Positions 9,943-21,190 of a stretch of 64,000 nt of DNA are shown here, piece by piece. Position numbers and translations under genes: made by a program. The stretch is taken from contig CP142451.1 in the NCBI GenBank assembly GCA_038049695.1, positions 8,244,001 through 8,308,000 on the forward strand, written 5' to 3'. Below the pieces are notes generated by a model that worked only from the letters and a program-made list of their open reading frames with translations, searched no databases and was not told the DNA's origin. How positions within the stretch are numbered: position 1 is the first letter of the stretch; each line of letters starts with the position of its first letter. This DNA is from Cinnamomum chago (Eukaryota > Streptophyta > Magnoliopsida > Laurales > Lauraceae).

Positions 9943-11115
9943 TTAGGGATAAGCAGGAGCCATCGCAGGTGCAACAACAACGTCCATTAGAGGCAAGACA
10001 GAGCCAGGTGCTGGTGCTACAATGCCAGAGCTTCTGATCTCAGCCATTTCTCGACGAGGGTTGCTTCCTTGTGCTTCACATAGCTTAGGGAGGAACACAC
10101 CTTCATTTGAAATCAAGCAAACAAATGTCAATATTTTATTAGATACAAACATACCAATTGAAGAAAGAATCAAACTAGAGAACTGAATAAACATGTACGT
10201 CTTCGTTTCCTTTTATTGTTTAGCTTGAATAGTTGACTATATAGTACATGGTCATTATGTAATGGCTATGTTTATGAAGTCCTATACATTTGGTTATGAA
10301 TTAGAATAAGGGATTATTTCTTTGCTAGAATTCTAATGTTCTGTCCTTGACCTACTACCACTATTTAAAATGTAGATATTATACCTTCACCAGCAGCAAG
10401 GTTGAAGTAGAGATCGACAATGTTGGGACACCCCTGGTGGCATTCAGGAGAGCACAGCTTATTCAGAAACTGGGAATCCAACAATGAATCTGTAGAGATC
10501 CCAAGCGTGTTTCGATCCAGACCGCACGATTCGATGCACTGGTCGGTCTCGATCCAGTCCTTCAATCCCTGGGCCTCAATCTCCGATGTCCCACACGTGT
10601 ACTCTTCCATCCCCCCTCTTCTCACACGCTTTTCAAGCACACATCTGTTGCTCGTGGACGACACAGCAAATGCACACGTGCTCTTGTCGAGTTTCTCACA
10701 CGTGATACCACCTACGACACACATAACATCCATGGTCAATCAAAATTCAAATCCATCTAGGGCCACTTTATTTGTCTTAGAATACGAAAAATTCAAGGTG
10801 AATTTCAAAAAATAAATGTCGAATAAGATTTTCTTACAGGGAAATAGATTTAAAAGAAAATCTTTATTCATTCTATATATTTTTGAAAATTCACCTTTCA
10901 TCTTCATTTTTAACCACCGTAGAAGGCATGCAAACAGAAATGACCAATAAAATTTGGGAAGGAAGAAAGATTTACGAGTGCATGGAGAAGAAAACAATTC
11001 AAGGAAGAGTATGAGATTGTGTTTGTATGTACGTACCAAGAACAGTCTGCACGCAGAGAACTAGTGCTAGAGCGACACATGTGAAGGTTTTGAAGCCACG
11101 GAAAGAAGAAGACAT
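9943..11115 (-). CDS. PAR1 family secreted cysteine-rich protein
   Basis: Three exons on the minus strand: 11115-11037, 10711-10385 and 10100-9943, with GT-AG introns of 325 and 284 bp, both phase 1. The product is 187 residues. Residues 1-26 are a hydrophobic signal peptide (MSSSFRGFKTFTCVALALVL...), so the protein should be secreted. The mature part begins GGITCEKL and has ten cysteines (ITC, STC, NRC, YTC, DQC, ESC, KLC, PEC, QGC, KLC). The stretch CGLDRNTLGIS, then CHQGCPNIVDLYFNLAAGEG, is diagnostic for the PAR1 (photoassimilate-responsive) family, known from tobacco as sugar- and virus-induced. The tail is Ala/Pro rich (APAPGS...APAMAPAYP). Length and intron positions suit the family, and all three exons join in frame. 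The molecular function of PAR1 proteins is unknown. A minus-strand TATA box lies 116 bases upstream. Confidence 0.93.
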
Positions 11116-11230
11116 TGTGATGACCTTTTTCCTTCGTAGCTGCAGGACAAGTAATAAAGGAGATGAGTAGCAAAGAAAATATTCTTCTGTGAGGGGTGGA
11201 TGGCATTTGTGTCAGAAGCAGTGAGGGGTA

Positions 11231-11236
11231 TTTATA
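11231..11236 (-). promoter_or_regulatory. TATA box of the PAR1 gene
   Basis: The minus strand reads TATAAA within 'gttataaatacccc', 116 bases before the PAR1 start codon. Transcription would then begin near 11200, giving a leader of about 85 bases. Confidence 0.6.
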
Positions 11237-11566
11237 ACAAGAGAATTGAGAGAAGCCTATTGAAAGATGGATGGGTGAGAACGAGTAAAATCCCATTGAA
11301 ACATTCCTATTCCTTACTCTTAATTCTTAAAACGAGCGAGTCTTTCATAATTACAGTGATTACGCAAGATACTCTCTCTTAGAAAGGTTCCTCAGCGGTT
11401 TTCCTTAACTTCCATACCAACCAGACTGACTTGGTCTAATCACTGTCAATATTAAAGAAATCTACCAACCTCTAAAGCAATCATTTACTAGATCAATTCA
11501 TACCGATTTACTTCAGAGCTACCCATACAACATGCATGATCTTTCGTTGGACCATGTCCATGGTAT

Positions 11567-11830
11567 TAGAGATGTAAATGGATCATTCATTCTTTGATTA
11601 TCCGGAGGTTCCGATCCATTAAAAACTAAGTTTGGGTTCTTATTCCGGTTCCACATTGATTTCGACTCGTGGATCTAGGACCCGACATAATACCTTAACT
11701 TTCAAGAATTCCTCGTAAAAGTTAGAGATTTTTTTTTTCTTTGTCGTTCTCTAACGAGACCCGGACCTGCCCCATGTAAGGAAACCGGTTCCGGTTCAGT
11801 TTTATCTTCTCATTGATGGCAACTCGCTTA
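11567..11830. mobile_element. Truncated copy of the hAT-type MITE
   Basis: Begins 'tagagatgtaaatgg' and follows the internal order of the 8271 element ('ggaggttccgatcc', 'gggttcttatt', 'ccggttcagttttat'), but the right terminus is missing. It lies upstream of the PAR1 promoter. Confidence 0.6.
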
Positions 11831-11837
11831 CACAGAT

Positions 11838-11944
11838 CTCAGGGGGGACCGGGCCAGAATTCGGTCCCCCCATTTTGTCCACATAGCACCGCTGTATCAT
11901 TTAAGGAGGGATCGGGCCAGAATTCGGTCCCCCATTCTGTCCAG
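11838..11944. repeat. Two-copy ~66-bp tandem duplication
   Basis: 'cgggccagaattcggtcccc' occurs twice, about 66-67 bases apart, each followed by a variant of 'ccattctgtcca'. No coding potential is visible; the frame at 11839-12132 crosses the duplication and resembles nothing. Confidence 0.5.
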
Positions 11945-13060
11945 GTGGACTTTCTATAAATGATATGCAACTCGATCTTGATTAGTGTGAATACATAATC
12001 ACACACTACAGTACTGCTCGGGTGAGTCTGGCATGTGACTTGGTCAAGTCGCATTGGTAGGTAGACATTGGCATCAAGATTTAAACAAAGACATATCATG
12101 GTGACTAAAGAAGAACACTGACGAGTAGACACCTGTATTTGAAACTTTGGGGACTCTGGAGGTTAGGACACGCTTGCGTATATGTTTTTCTGGAAAAAAC
12201 AAAGCGTGAAAAGTCAAAAATAGATTTCAAGTTACAATAAATCTGAAAGTGAAATGAGTTTTCCAAATTCGTGCTAGACAAGCGTGCTCTTAGGAATTTC
12301 TAGGCCCTGCACATTGTTTGATCCCTTGATCTTCATCAATTGGGGCTCAATATTACTTGTAAAAAAAAAAAAAACACTTAAATAGTGTATGTGTGGGCCA
12401 CTCGGATAGGTGCATCAGCTCATGAGGCTCACTTGGATCGACGCAAACACGTCCCATAAACCTGATACCCAAGTGTTGGGCCCTACAAATCCCAACTCAT
12501 ACTTTCCAATTGCTAAATTGATAGTATTTGATGCTGTACTTAATCTAGTAAATTTTGAGTGTCCTTCAATGAGCCCCATCATTTCAGCCCTTGATCACTG
12601 ATACATAAGACATCAACATAGAGCTAGGACCCACATGTATGAAAATCGGACGTTTCATGAATGAGTCCGGACAGTGGTGGAACCAGAAAATATACCCTGG
12701 GGGGGTTGCAATAGAAATTTCTTGGAGGGGCCAATGTAAGAAAGTTTTAAAATTTTGTATAAAGCTTAGCGTTTTTTTTTTTTTTTTTTCAATTTAAAGT
12801 GGGGCCATGTCCACTGCGAGCCCCTCCCTAGCTCTGCCCCTGAGTCCGGATTGGTGAGGTAAAACCCTACGTGATCATAAGTGGACCATTTACAGTCCGC
12901 CATATCACCATGGATAGCTTGCCATGCATCCGAACAGAGCTGTTCATGATGACGTGAGGAACCCTGAGTGGTCTTCTCCCAAGTTGAAAGTCATATACTC
13001 TACCTTTCAAATGAAGTAGGTCCCTTGATGTATGCAATGAAGTTCTTAGCAAATAGTGAA
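11945..13060 (-). repeat. Unclassified interspersed repeat, copy D (inverted)
   Basis: Reverse-complemented, this region follows copy A: 'gatatgtctttgttta', 'cgacttgaccaagtcacatg', 'gtgtgatta', 'cgagttg' near its left end; 'gggccctacaaatcccaact' and 'aggacccacatgta' in the middle; 'gcaatgaagttct' at its right end. It is interrupted by a MITE at 12672-12840. The inverted orientation shows that the family is dispersed and is not simply a tandem duplication. Confidence 0.65.
12672..12840. mobile_element. MITE with 10-bp target duplication
   Basis: A 169-bp element starts 'cagtggtggaacca' and ends 'cctagctctgcccc'; the ends are imperfectly inverted. The direct repeat tgagtccgga flanks it at 12662-12671 and 12841-12850. 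A T-run of about 19 lies inside. The 8-10-bp duplication suggests a Mutator- or hAT-type source. Similar ends occur at about 36711, 38654 and 43761, so this is one family in the window. Confidence 0.65.
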
Positions 13061-14359
13061 TTGATTACTGTCATCTTAAGTCATGCCTGTACTCACGCGC
13101 TTCATTGCATTTTCATAAATCCTGTTGGTCAATAGTCTTCTAATCTCAAATAAGTCATCCAACACGGGGCCCAACTTATTAGGTGGCTTCAGAATTTAAA
13201 GGCAGTTCCAAATTTTTTGTGGGGACTATGGGACTCATTTGACTCTGCCCATGAAGAGTCATTGCAAAAGACCCGGACCTTTCTACTGCTACTGGTTGAA
13301 CAATAATTGTATCTAGAACAATAAGCCACATGGCTACCTGCTGGTGGGTCTATTTGGTCATTGGGTTGGGTTTTGCCCATGTTCTACCCGTGATTGACCC
13401 GTCGTTTAGAGGAAAAAAAAGAAGACTCAATGGTCCTACTATTGTTGGACCTGATTTAGATATAATTGTTAATATTGCTATTTAGGACCACTATGGACCT
13501 CATTAGGTCCAGTTAAATATAATTGTGTGGGGTCTCAGTGATATGAAACTTGAACTAATACATGGTAGATGAGGACAATTGTTAGGTCGTTTAGTATAAT
13601 TGTGTAGGTCTAAGTGAATTGGGTCATGGACCAAGATCAACTTGATGAGAATTTGAGGTTGCTCAGTTGCTACGCAACCTCATCGTATCTCACCCAATTG
13701 TCACATATCGATATCTCGGTATGCTATATTTTCTTCACTTGTGTGGGCTATTTTTTTTTGGGTGTCGACTCTTTTCCTGTATGTGCGGGTGCTCTCATGG
13801 GTGCCAGACTGCCAGCCCCCTTGGCTGAGTTGAAAAAGAAGGATATGATCAAGTTCCAGATAGTATAATCATGAGGCAAGATCATATGGTTGGAAGATTT
13901 AGAAAGGTCCTATGAATGCATGATCACATGCATGTAGACCCACAAAGTCAAAATAATAATAATAATTTGACTTTTCAGGATGGGGCCTTTACAATTAGTT
14001 AGTTGCTAATATTTTCAAACAAGATTTCATATGTCCCATCAAGATGAGTTTTAGTTGCTAATCTTGTTAACATTTAATGTGTCCCACTATTAGATACTGG
14101 TTGCAATCAATGTTGTCCCACGATATTAGTTGCAATCAATGTAGGACCTAATGGATGCAATTTTTACCATGAGACTTTGGAGTCTTGTGTATTTAGAAAT
14201 TCCAGATTGTATAGATGATGAGATCAAATAAGATTTGCTTCCAAAAGAAAAGGAGTTTGGATCGTTCTGATCTCTCGATTCTTTATGTGAAAAACTCTAG
14301 ATATCTGCTACTCTTTATCTAAAATATCTCTCTCAAGTCAAAATTTGGTCAAAATTAAA
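13061..14359. other. Intergenic, no gene
   Basis: Moderately A+T-rich sequence. The phrase 'tataattgt' with 'ggacct' or 'aggtcc' recurs at about 13459, 13516 and 13597, a weak local duplication. The open frame at 13614-13868 has no recognisable domain and I do not call it a gene. Confidence 0.35.
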
Positions 14360-14669
14360 GTCAGACTTTAGAAACACATGCCTAAAATATGGGCCAGGCC
14401 GGGCTGAGGCATATCTCGACTTTGGAAACACATGCCGAAGCCCGAAATGGGCCATAAAAGTCGGGCCCGAGCCCTCCCGTTTAGTTAACCAGGCCAGGCT
14501 GAATCGGGCTTTTGATCAATTTCGTGGGCTTTCTTGCAAATCTTTCGCCTGATTAAATTAAATTGCATGCACTCCTTATACAGTCTGGAGTTGGCCTTTG
14601 GGCTTTCTTTCACTTAATCCAAGCCCAGCCTAAAGAGGGCCGGGCCGGGCCGGCCCATGAACATCCCTA
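14360..14669. mobile_element. hAT-type MITE of the 'gggcc' family, left end decayed
   Basis: The right end 'ggcccatgaacatcccta' is the known complement of a 'tagggatgttcatgggcc' terminus. The body has 'gccgggctg', 'gggcccgag' and 'cgggccgggccggc', and matches 59362-59698 in order ('ttgatcaatttcgtggg', 'aattgcatgca', 'tttgggctttct', 'cacttaatcc'). Near the left side 'actttagaaacacatgcc' and 'actttggaaacacatgcc' form a ~53-bp internal duplication that replaces the normal start. Confidence 0.6.
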
Positions 14670-15373
14670 GTGAAAAGTGTGCTTTCTTTACTCCCTTGAA
14701 GAAAAAACTCATTTCTTCTATTTGTCTAGCAATAAACAGTTAATCTGAGAATTATTTTTCTCTTGTAAAGAAGATTTAAATGCAAAAGGTTAGGTTTTTT
14801 TTTTTTTATCTCATGTGTATTGTTTGGCAAATCATTTGGTAGACTATTTGGCTAAGTTAAGGGCAGATTGTGTGAATCCTTTTGTTTTCGGTTTGTTGTA
14901 TTTTGACTTTCTCTTCTTTTTTATATAATGTACTTTGATTTCCTATGGAAGGAATAAGAATGCAAGATTCCTCTTGCTAGTGGAAATAAAGATTCACTGA
15001 CAGACAAATCCTCTCATTGAACAAATAAGTCCAAGTTCGTAACTAGTTTACTTCTTCCCTTTTGTCATGGGAATTGAGTAGTGATGTAGATGAGATATTG
15101 ACTTCTCTAAGATTTGAATCATTAGGGTAATGGATGGGTGGGTATTCATTTTACATCTTTGTTAAGATATTATATACAATTGATGTGTTCTGTGATGGGA
15201 ATACACAATGAACTTGACAGTGGGCCCAACTTTTATTTAACTAAACATTGTTAAGAGCAGTTTTGAACTTACAAGATCATCACTAAATTTCATGTGATTT
15301 TCAAAATCAGAGCATCCAGACTCCAATCACTAGAAATCTGGATGCCCAAATAGATAGGACAGTGCTAGATGAT
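14670..15373. other. Intergenic, no gene
   Basis: A+T-rich, with T runs near 14800. No recognisable element ends, frames or RNA genes. Confidence 0.35.
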
Positions 15374-15386
15374 GAAAATAATGACA

Positions 15387-15506
15387 GTGGTGAAATTCGG
15401 GATAGCCCAGTGGTGAGGGCATCCTATCTCGCACCCTCCGTGGGCATTTAGATAGTTTCACAAAGTTCGTACCATTCACCCAACTAGCAAAAGAAAAAAA
15501 AGGAAA
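15387..15506 (+). mobile_element. tRNA-derived SINE, family 2
   Basis: A 120-bp insert has an A-box-like head 'gatagcccagtggtgaggg', a B-box-like 'gttcgtacc' about 50 bases later, and an A-rich 3' tail (aaaagaaaaaaaaggaaa). A perfect 13-bp duplication, gaaaataatgaca, flanks it (15374-15386 and 15507-15519). The head differs from that of family 1, so this is a separate SINE lineage. The perfect duplication suggests a fairly recent insertion. Confidence 0.8.
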
Positions 15507-15879
15507 GAAAATAATGACAATGATGTGTGCCATGTTCAGAAACTCATTTGAGTGGGGCCCAATTCCATTTGGCCCATAAACAACACAAGCTTCTTAGATT
15601 AATGAGTCAAACAGCTCCCAAGTTTATGGAAGCTAACAAAAACTAAAACCAAACCACTTTGATTAGATTAATGAAAAAGCATGAACAGGTGATCCTTTAA
15701 TCCATAAGCCCTTGGACAGGAAGGGCAAAGAGATTGAAATCATAGACCTTGCTTTCTCTGAAACATTTCATGGGCTGCCTTTGGGCTCTACTAAACAAGC
15801 TCTGATTTGCAGCATAATCTTTTGAGCTAGGCAACCTCACCTAACCAAATTTTATGAATGTAAAAGTGAAAATTCATGG

Positions 15880-16640
15880 AGGGTAGATAAACACAAACCC
15901 TAACAGAAAGTAAAAAAAAATCCCAGCACAGATACGAATATGGAAACAAAAACCTAAGTTAATCAAGCAACCAACCAAGAAGATGGACACAAGATTTTTT
16001 ACGTGGAAAACCCTAAATAGGGAAAAAACCACGGGACCTAGCACCGGTCCAGAAAGATCAAGCACTAAAAAATCAAAGGTTACAAGAGAAACTCACTCCC
16101 CTTTACAGTTGATCTCAACCTAAGGACCACCGTGATTCTTGTCGATGACCACGCCGTTCACCTTCTCTAGTACTTCAATCTCCACGCATTAAGCAAGACG
16201 AATTGACTGGAACTTGAATGAGGAATCTCCAGAGAAAAAGGCTTCAGCACATGAATCTCTCAAAAGAACTCTCTGGAGGAAGTTAATCTCTCTAAAGATA
16301 ATCTAGGGTTTAGATCAGAGAGAGATGTAAGGTTTCTGAAGGGGTTAAACCCTTAAATAAGCTTATGGAATCGTATGGGAGAGATTGGGTTCGAATAGGA
16401 CTAGAAAACAGGGCATAAGAAGGATACTACTAAAAAATAGATGAGGCTCGCCGCTGTCCGATCAATTAACTGAGGCTTTTTCTGGTCCGATCGATCGGTG
16501 AAGAGGCCCGATCGATCGGTCTGACTTTTAACTGAGACCCTTTTCTAGGCGATCGATCTGTCATGTGGTCCGATCGATCGGTCAGCTTGTTTGCTGAAAA
16601 ATCCCTATTTCCTGTTGCTTTGGAATTCTTCTCCAACACG
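15880..16640 (-). mobile_element. LTR-like fossil, probable solo LTR of a Copia-type element
   Basis: Read on the minus strand, the segment starts near 'tgttggagaag' (16638 leftwards), has a 'tatttaaggg' promoter-like site about one third along, and ends in phrases common at the 3' side of plant LTRs ('gtttttccctatttaggg', 'ttccacgtaaaaaatcttg'). No internal coding part is attached, so it looks like a solo LTR or an LTR fragment of about 750 bp, old and not whole. The assignment rests on motif style only. Confidence 0.45.
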
Positions 16641-17022
16641 AAGTGGTCCAACTAAAAATTACAAATTACATGAAATACCATATTTTGTCCACCCACATGA
16701 ATTAGCCAACACTCAAAAATACCTAACAATAAGGTTGGGCTTGGGCCTCAAATTTGTGATTGCAGCAGTTTGGGCTATGACTTCAAGTTCAACATAACAA
16801 ACAAGCCAGGTTGGAACTCCAAAATCCAGCTATAGCTGTAAATTGGTCAGTTTGGACTCACTAGAAAAGTACCTGAGACCAAGTTTACACCGCACAATAA
16901 CTTGGCATGTCACAAGAAGCCTAAACTGTGACACAGAAAAATATGTGGCGAGCAATGGAGCCCACTGGATTCATGAAATTTTGCATTTTGTATTGGCTGA
17001 ATGTAAAGACATGATTATTAGA
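16641..17022. other. Intergenic, no gene
   Basis: Sequence between the LTR-like fossil and the next SINE. Small open frames at 16591-16797 and 16843-17028 show no recognisable protein. Confidence 0.3.
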
Positions 17023-17031
17023 AGTTAGGAC

Positions 17032-17255
17032 ATTTTTTTTAATCCATCCAAGGGGGCTGGCACCCAAGAGAAAGCCTACAAACATATAGGAAGGCAGCCA
17101 ATCAAGTGGGAAAAGACTCTACACAAGCAGGAAGAAAGCCCACACAACTGGGAAAGGAGTCGTGCCTGCACAAGTAAAAAGAGGTGACATACTCAGAGTT
17201 TGAACCTCGGGCAGCAAGGTAAGAACGGATGCTCGGATAAGGAGCCACTCTTTGG
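17032..17255 (-). mobile_element. tRNA-derived SINE-like element, family 4
   Basis: A 224-bp insert in minus orientation, with the poly-A tail read as T9 at the left (17033-17041). Read on the minus strand the head is 'gagtggctccttatccgagc' and a B-box-like 'gaggttcaaactc' follows about 35 bases later. The direct repeat agttaggac flanks it at 17023-17031 and 17256-17264. It is longer than the other SINEs here and unlike them downstream of the head. Confidence 0.6.
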
Positions 17256-17264
17256 AGTTAGGAC

Positions 17265-20200
17265 TTAGGACTATAGTGAGAGCAGTGGGCCCCACTTAGG
17301 TGCTACAATCTGTCTAGTAATTATGAAAGTACTACGTGCGGGGAAATATGCACAGCAGATGCAAGTATACCAATTGGGAGGAGGGTACATTGAAAGGTCT
17401 TCCAGTGGCCAGCTGGGATCCAAAAGATCTGCCCCACTAGATCTTCCGAGCCCTTGATTTCGCAACTTTAAAGTTAGAGGGTGTCTTAATAATATAGTCT
17501 TCTGAGACTAATCCAAAGATGAGTGAAGATTTAGTGCCCGTGAAATTAGGTATAATGCCAGATATATCATTGGATAAAAAGACAATAAACAAGGCTGCAA
17601 CGATGAAAGGTCCACATATTGGACTGCACTTGCAAGTGCTCGTGGGAGAACATTTTCCCTATTTGGGGATGAAAATCATTGTTACTAAATAGTTAATTTA
17701 TCAAATCCTCCTTTTCAAGGAAGGGGCTTCTTAACCATGCTTCCACGCAATATTTTTGTATCCACTTCATTGCATAAAAGAATATTGAGTCCAAATCGGA
17801 GAAGGTCCATTATAAGCTCTTAAGATATGCTTATTGGCTTTCTTCCAAATAGAAGAAAATATGCTTATTGTAGCCAACTTTTTTACTGGCTTTCGTTCTA
17901 GCAAAATTGTACTTCAACAGGAGTGGCCCGAACTCATGCTGGAGTGGAAAATGACATTTAATTATTTCAAGTGGTTTAATTTTTTTCATAAGTTGTATTA
18001 ACTAGCCTTACAAATTTCTGTCTATTGTTGAAACATGTAAGTCCACACTCACTTCAGACTGGTTACCAATTCACCCTTTTAACCCAACCAATTCCACATT
18101 TTTTTTTTAAAGTTCCAAAAGCAGACTACTCTCTCTGACACGTGAACTCTCTACCTCGTCTATGCGCCCGGTAAATTAAGCTTGAACAAGCGGCTCAGAA
18201 AGAAAGCGCGAGTTAGAAACCGCAACCTTCTCATCCCGAGACATGATTTCAAACAACTACTCCGTCCTTGGGGGTTAACCCAACTCATTCCCAAGACCCA
18301 AACTTTAATAAAGATTGAAAGAATAAGAAAGAAAGGGGGAAAAAGAAAAAAAAAAGGTAAAAAACACACTGTAAAAGCTGAACAAGTTGGAAGGTGATGG
18401 TGCAATCTAAATTAGTAAGACATTGAAAAACTTGTACTAAAAGAAGAAGCAATTTATTGCCATTTTATCCGTGTGAAACCAAAAGCTAATTGTGCCCAAG
18501 CTAAAAGACGAAAAAATTTCAACACTTTTCCCTCAAGAAAGAGACAACAAAACAAGATATATAAATATATCCCGACAACCATAACATCCACACAATAATA
18601 CCCACATGATTATTAATTGCTTTTGCTTTTGAAGAGTACTTAGTCTTGAATGGTTCAGTACCTTGTGAATGTGTTCGGTTTAAATTTTTTTAATATTTTT
18701 GTGTATCCTTCTTGTTCTTAATCTTACCACTCTTTAATCATCCATTTGTGCGGTCCACTAATTGAGGGATGGGAATCTTCCAATCTGTGATTATTTCGGA
18801 ATTTATTGTCCAATGTGGGATTAGGCCCATGAATTTAGTTGGAATTGGAAGATTATAGTCCACATTAAACATGATTGTAACTTGTAAGCACAATTAGACT
18901 GGTCCGTATCAATCAAAACTCAACCCACTAGACTTGTAAAGTCTAGGGTTGCAAGTTGTAATTCAACTGGGTCAGATGTGCAATTGCGTGAAACTCACTT
19001 GACCCAGTTGAATTTGAACCGCACTTAACTCATACTTAAATCAAGTTACACTCACACTTTCAATTTATATTTCATTTTCAAAATGCACCCAATTATCCGA
19101 ACCTAACTTGAATTTGACTGACTCAATCCGCTAAATTTAGGTTCTGGTCAGATAGGATAGTCATTTTTGCTTTGAATGGGATCCAATTTGTAGGTTTGTG
19201 CCCCTAGGATAAACCCTTAAAAGGGCAGCATGGCCTTATATATCCATCAATCTTTTCCTCTTTATTTTCAAATTTTCATTTGTAGAGGTGGATAGTAACT
19301 TTCTGTCACATATCAGAAAACACCACTTTCTACCATAAATATATTGATTATTAGTGAATAACTCACATAGCTATTGGAAGGAAGAAATGGTATAGACTTA
19401 ATTAAGTCTAATTTCCTTACCAAAAAAGATTTTTCTAATTAAACCAGGACATGAAATTGTTCTAATTGTTGTATAATTCTTCTTTTCTAAAGTCTAAACT
19501 GAGCCATCTGATCAGAGTTTTATCAAATTAAAAAAAAAATCGCAAGGAGGCCCTAGATGCATGAAGCTGTGGTGAAGCTACTGAAGAAAAAGGAAATGAA
19601 AGTTACAACATGAAAGATTCTTCAAGTGCCCTAACATGGGTCACTGTGTTAAGATGGCGGCTCTGATAATGACAAAGGCTAATGGAAAATGTACAAATGA
19701 CCAGCAAGAAGGGAAGAAGAATTCATGTCTTCCTTGATGATGTCCACCTCCCTCAGTTAATGAATAAATTTATGGTATTCAATTCAAATCGGTTTGGGAC
19801 TTTGGATTCTTTCAGCAATAAAAATTAGAAACAGTAATAGTAGAAAAGATAAAAAGATTGCTTCCTACACAATAAGCCATTGGAAATTTCTTGAGGCCCC
19901 GTTTTCATTTCTTCCCTTTTTGAACCCCCCCATGAATTGGGACATCCAACAATTAATTAGAATCATTGGCTACCATCAAGATCATTGTATGGGCCATGCA
20001 TCCCACCTCCCTATCTCATCTAACAAATGAGATTGTTCAGGAGATTACTACATTTGCAGATGACTGTTTTATAAAAGTCTTCATTCAAGTGAAATAAAAA
20101 TCATGAAATAGCAACATTTAACAAAGTAACATACATCCAGTGACTTTGGACCTTATAAAGAAAGATTGAGTATCCAGAATCAGAAGTGAAATAACAAAGC

Positions 20201-21141
20201 TTCACCAGCAGGCAATTGAGGAGTGGGCTCCATCCGAGAGAGAATATTGTAAAGTATTTTCGCTGCCTCTACTAACGCCTTGAGGTTTTGATAGCAATGG
20301 TCAGCTGAAGAAATTCAAGATGGTATCAAAGCCAACCGGTCGTGACTTTGAATCCCAAAACCTCTACAAAACAAAATAATATAAAGGACATTGTAGCACT
20401 AAAGAAACTAATATACCTCAACCCCAATTCTTCGTTCTTTTTCGAGCTATGCCGCCTTTTTTTCTTTCAAATTTCTTGTTCGAATCACTAGATAAGAACA
20501 CTTTTCTCAACAGAGCCAAGAAGAAGAGAGAAATTGAAAAATAATTGTTTTTTTTTTAATCATACACACGAGAGGGGAAGAAATCAAATCTTTATTTATG
20601 CCTAAGAATACAAAAGAGCGTGATATAATATAACAGGAGAACGAGCAGAATTTGATCCCAATAGACAATAATTCAATAGGATGATGATGATGATGATGAT
20701 GGAAAAAAAAAAGACAGGATGATATGCGAATTTGATGATATGAGATTTCACGAACATGTAACTAATAGAGCCAACAAGAGTCCACCTTTTTGAGGATCTT
20801 AATGTTTAAGAGGGAGAGGAGTTGGACTGAGTAATGTTTTCCCTGGTCTCTCTATTGCCTCTCTTTCTCACTACACCAAACAGAAATGATAAATTCAAAA
20901 TTTGCACTCAAAATGTTCACAGAAGAAGTAGATGGCAAATTTTACAAGTTTTAGAACTCATGTACCCATGTTCAGGGAAAAATTGAAAGAGACACCAAAC
21001 CTCTAATTGGAAAGAAGATCATTTTAGAGCCTTGTTAAAAAAGAGAACCAGCATGGCATGGAGCAAATTAAGTAATGGTAAAGAGTTTTTTAAGTTATTG
21101 AAAAACTGCCTTTATAAAAGACAATTACAAGAGAAGACAGT

Positions 21142-21144
<3 letters not shown>
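17265..21144. other. Intergenic, no gene; minor repeats
   Basis: Nearly 3.9 kb of A+T-rich sequence. A segment at 18192-18370 ends in an A-rich tail and is flanked by imperfect 'aagcttgaacaag' and 'aagctgaacaag', so it may be an old retroposon. A (gat)n run lies at 20681-20701. 'aactcaacccactagactt', 'aattcaactgggtcag' and 'tgacccagttgaatt' near 18918-19013 form a weak inverted repeat. No coding region is supported. Confidence 0.4.

Positions 21145-21189
<45 letters not shown>
21145..21189. repeat. (GA)n microsatellite
   Basis: About 22 uninterrupted GA units. Frames on both strands that run through it are translation artefacts (Arg-Glu or Leu-Ser runs). Confidence 0.95.

Positions 21190-21190
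<1 letters not shown>

Noticed and set aside
10420-10815. Plus-strand frame of 131 codons
   Set aside because: It is antisense to PAR1 exon 2, whose minus-strand product has diagnostic family motifs.
18178-18378. A retroposon with flanks 'aagcttgaacaag' and 'aagctgaacaag'
   Set aside because: The flanks are imperfect, no polymerase III boxes are clear and no second copy was found; kept only as a remark in the intergenic entry.
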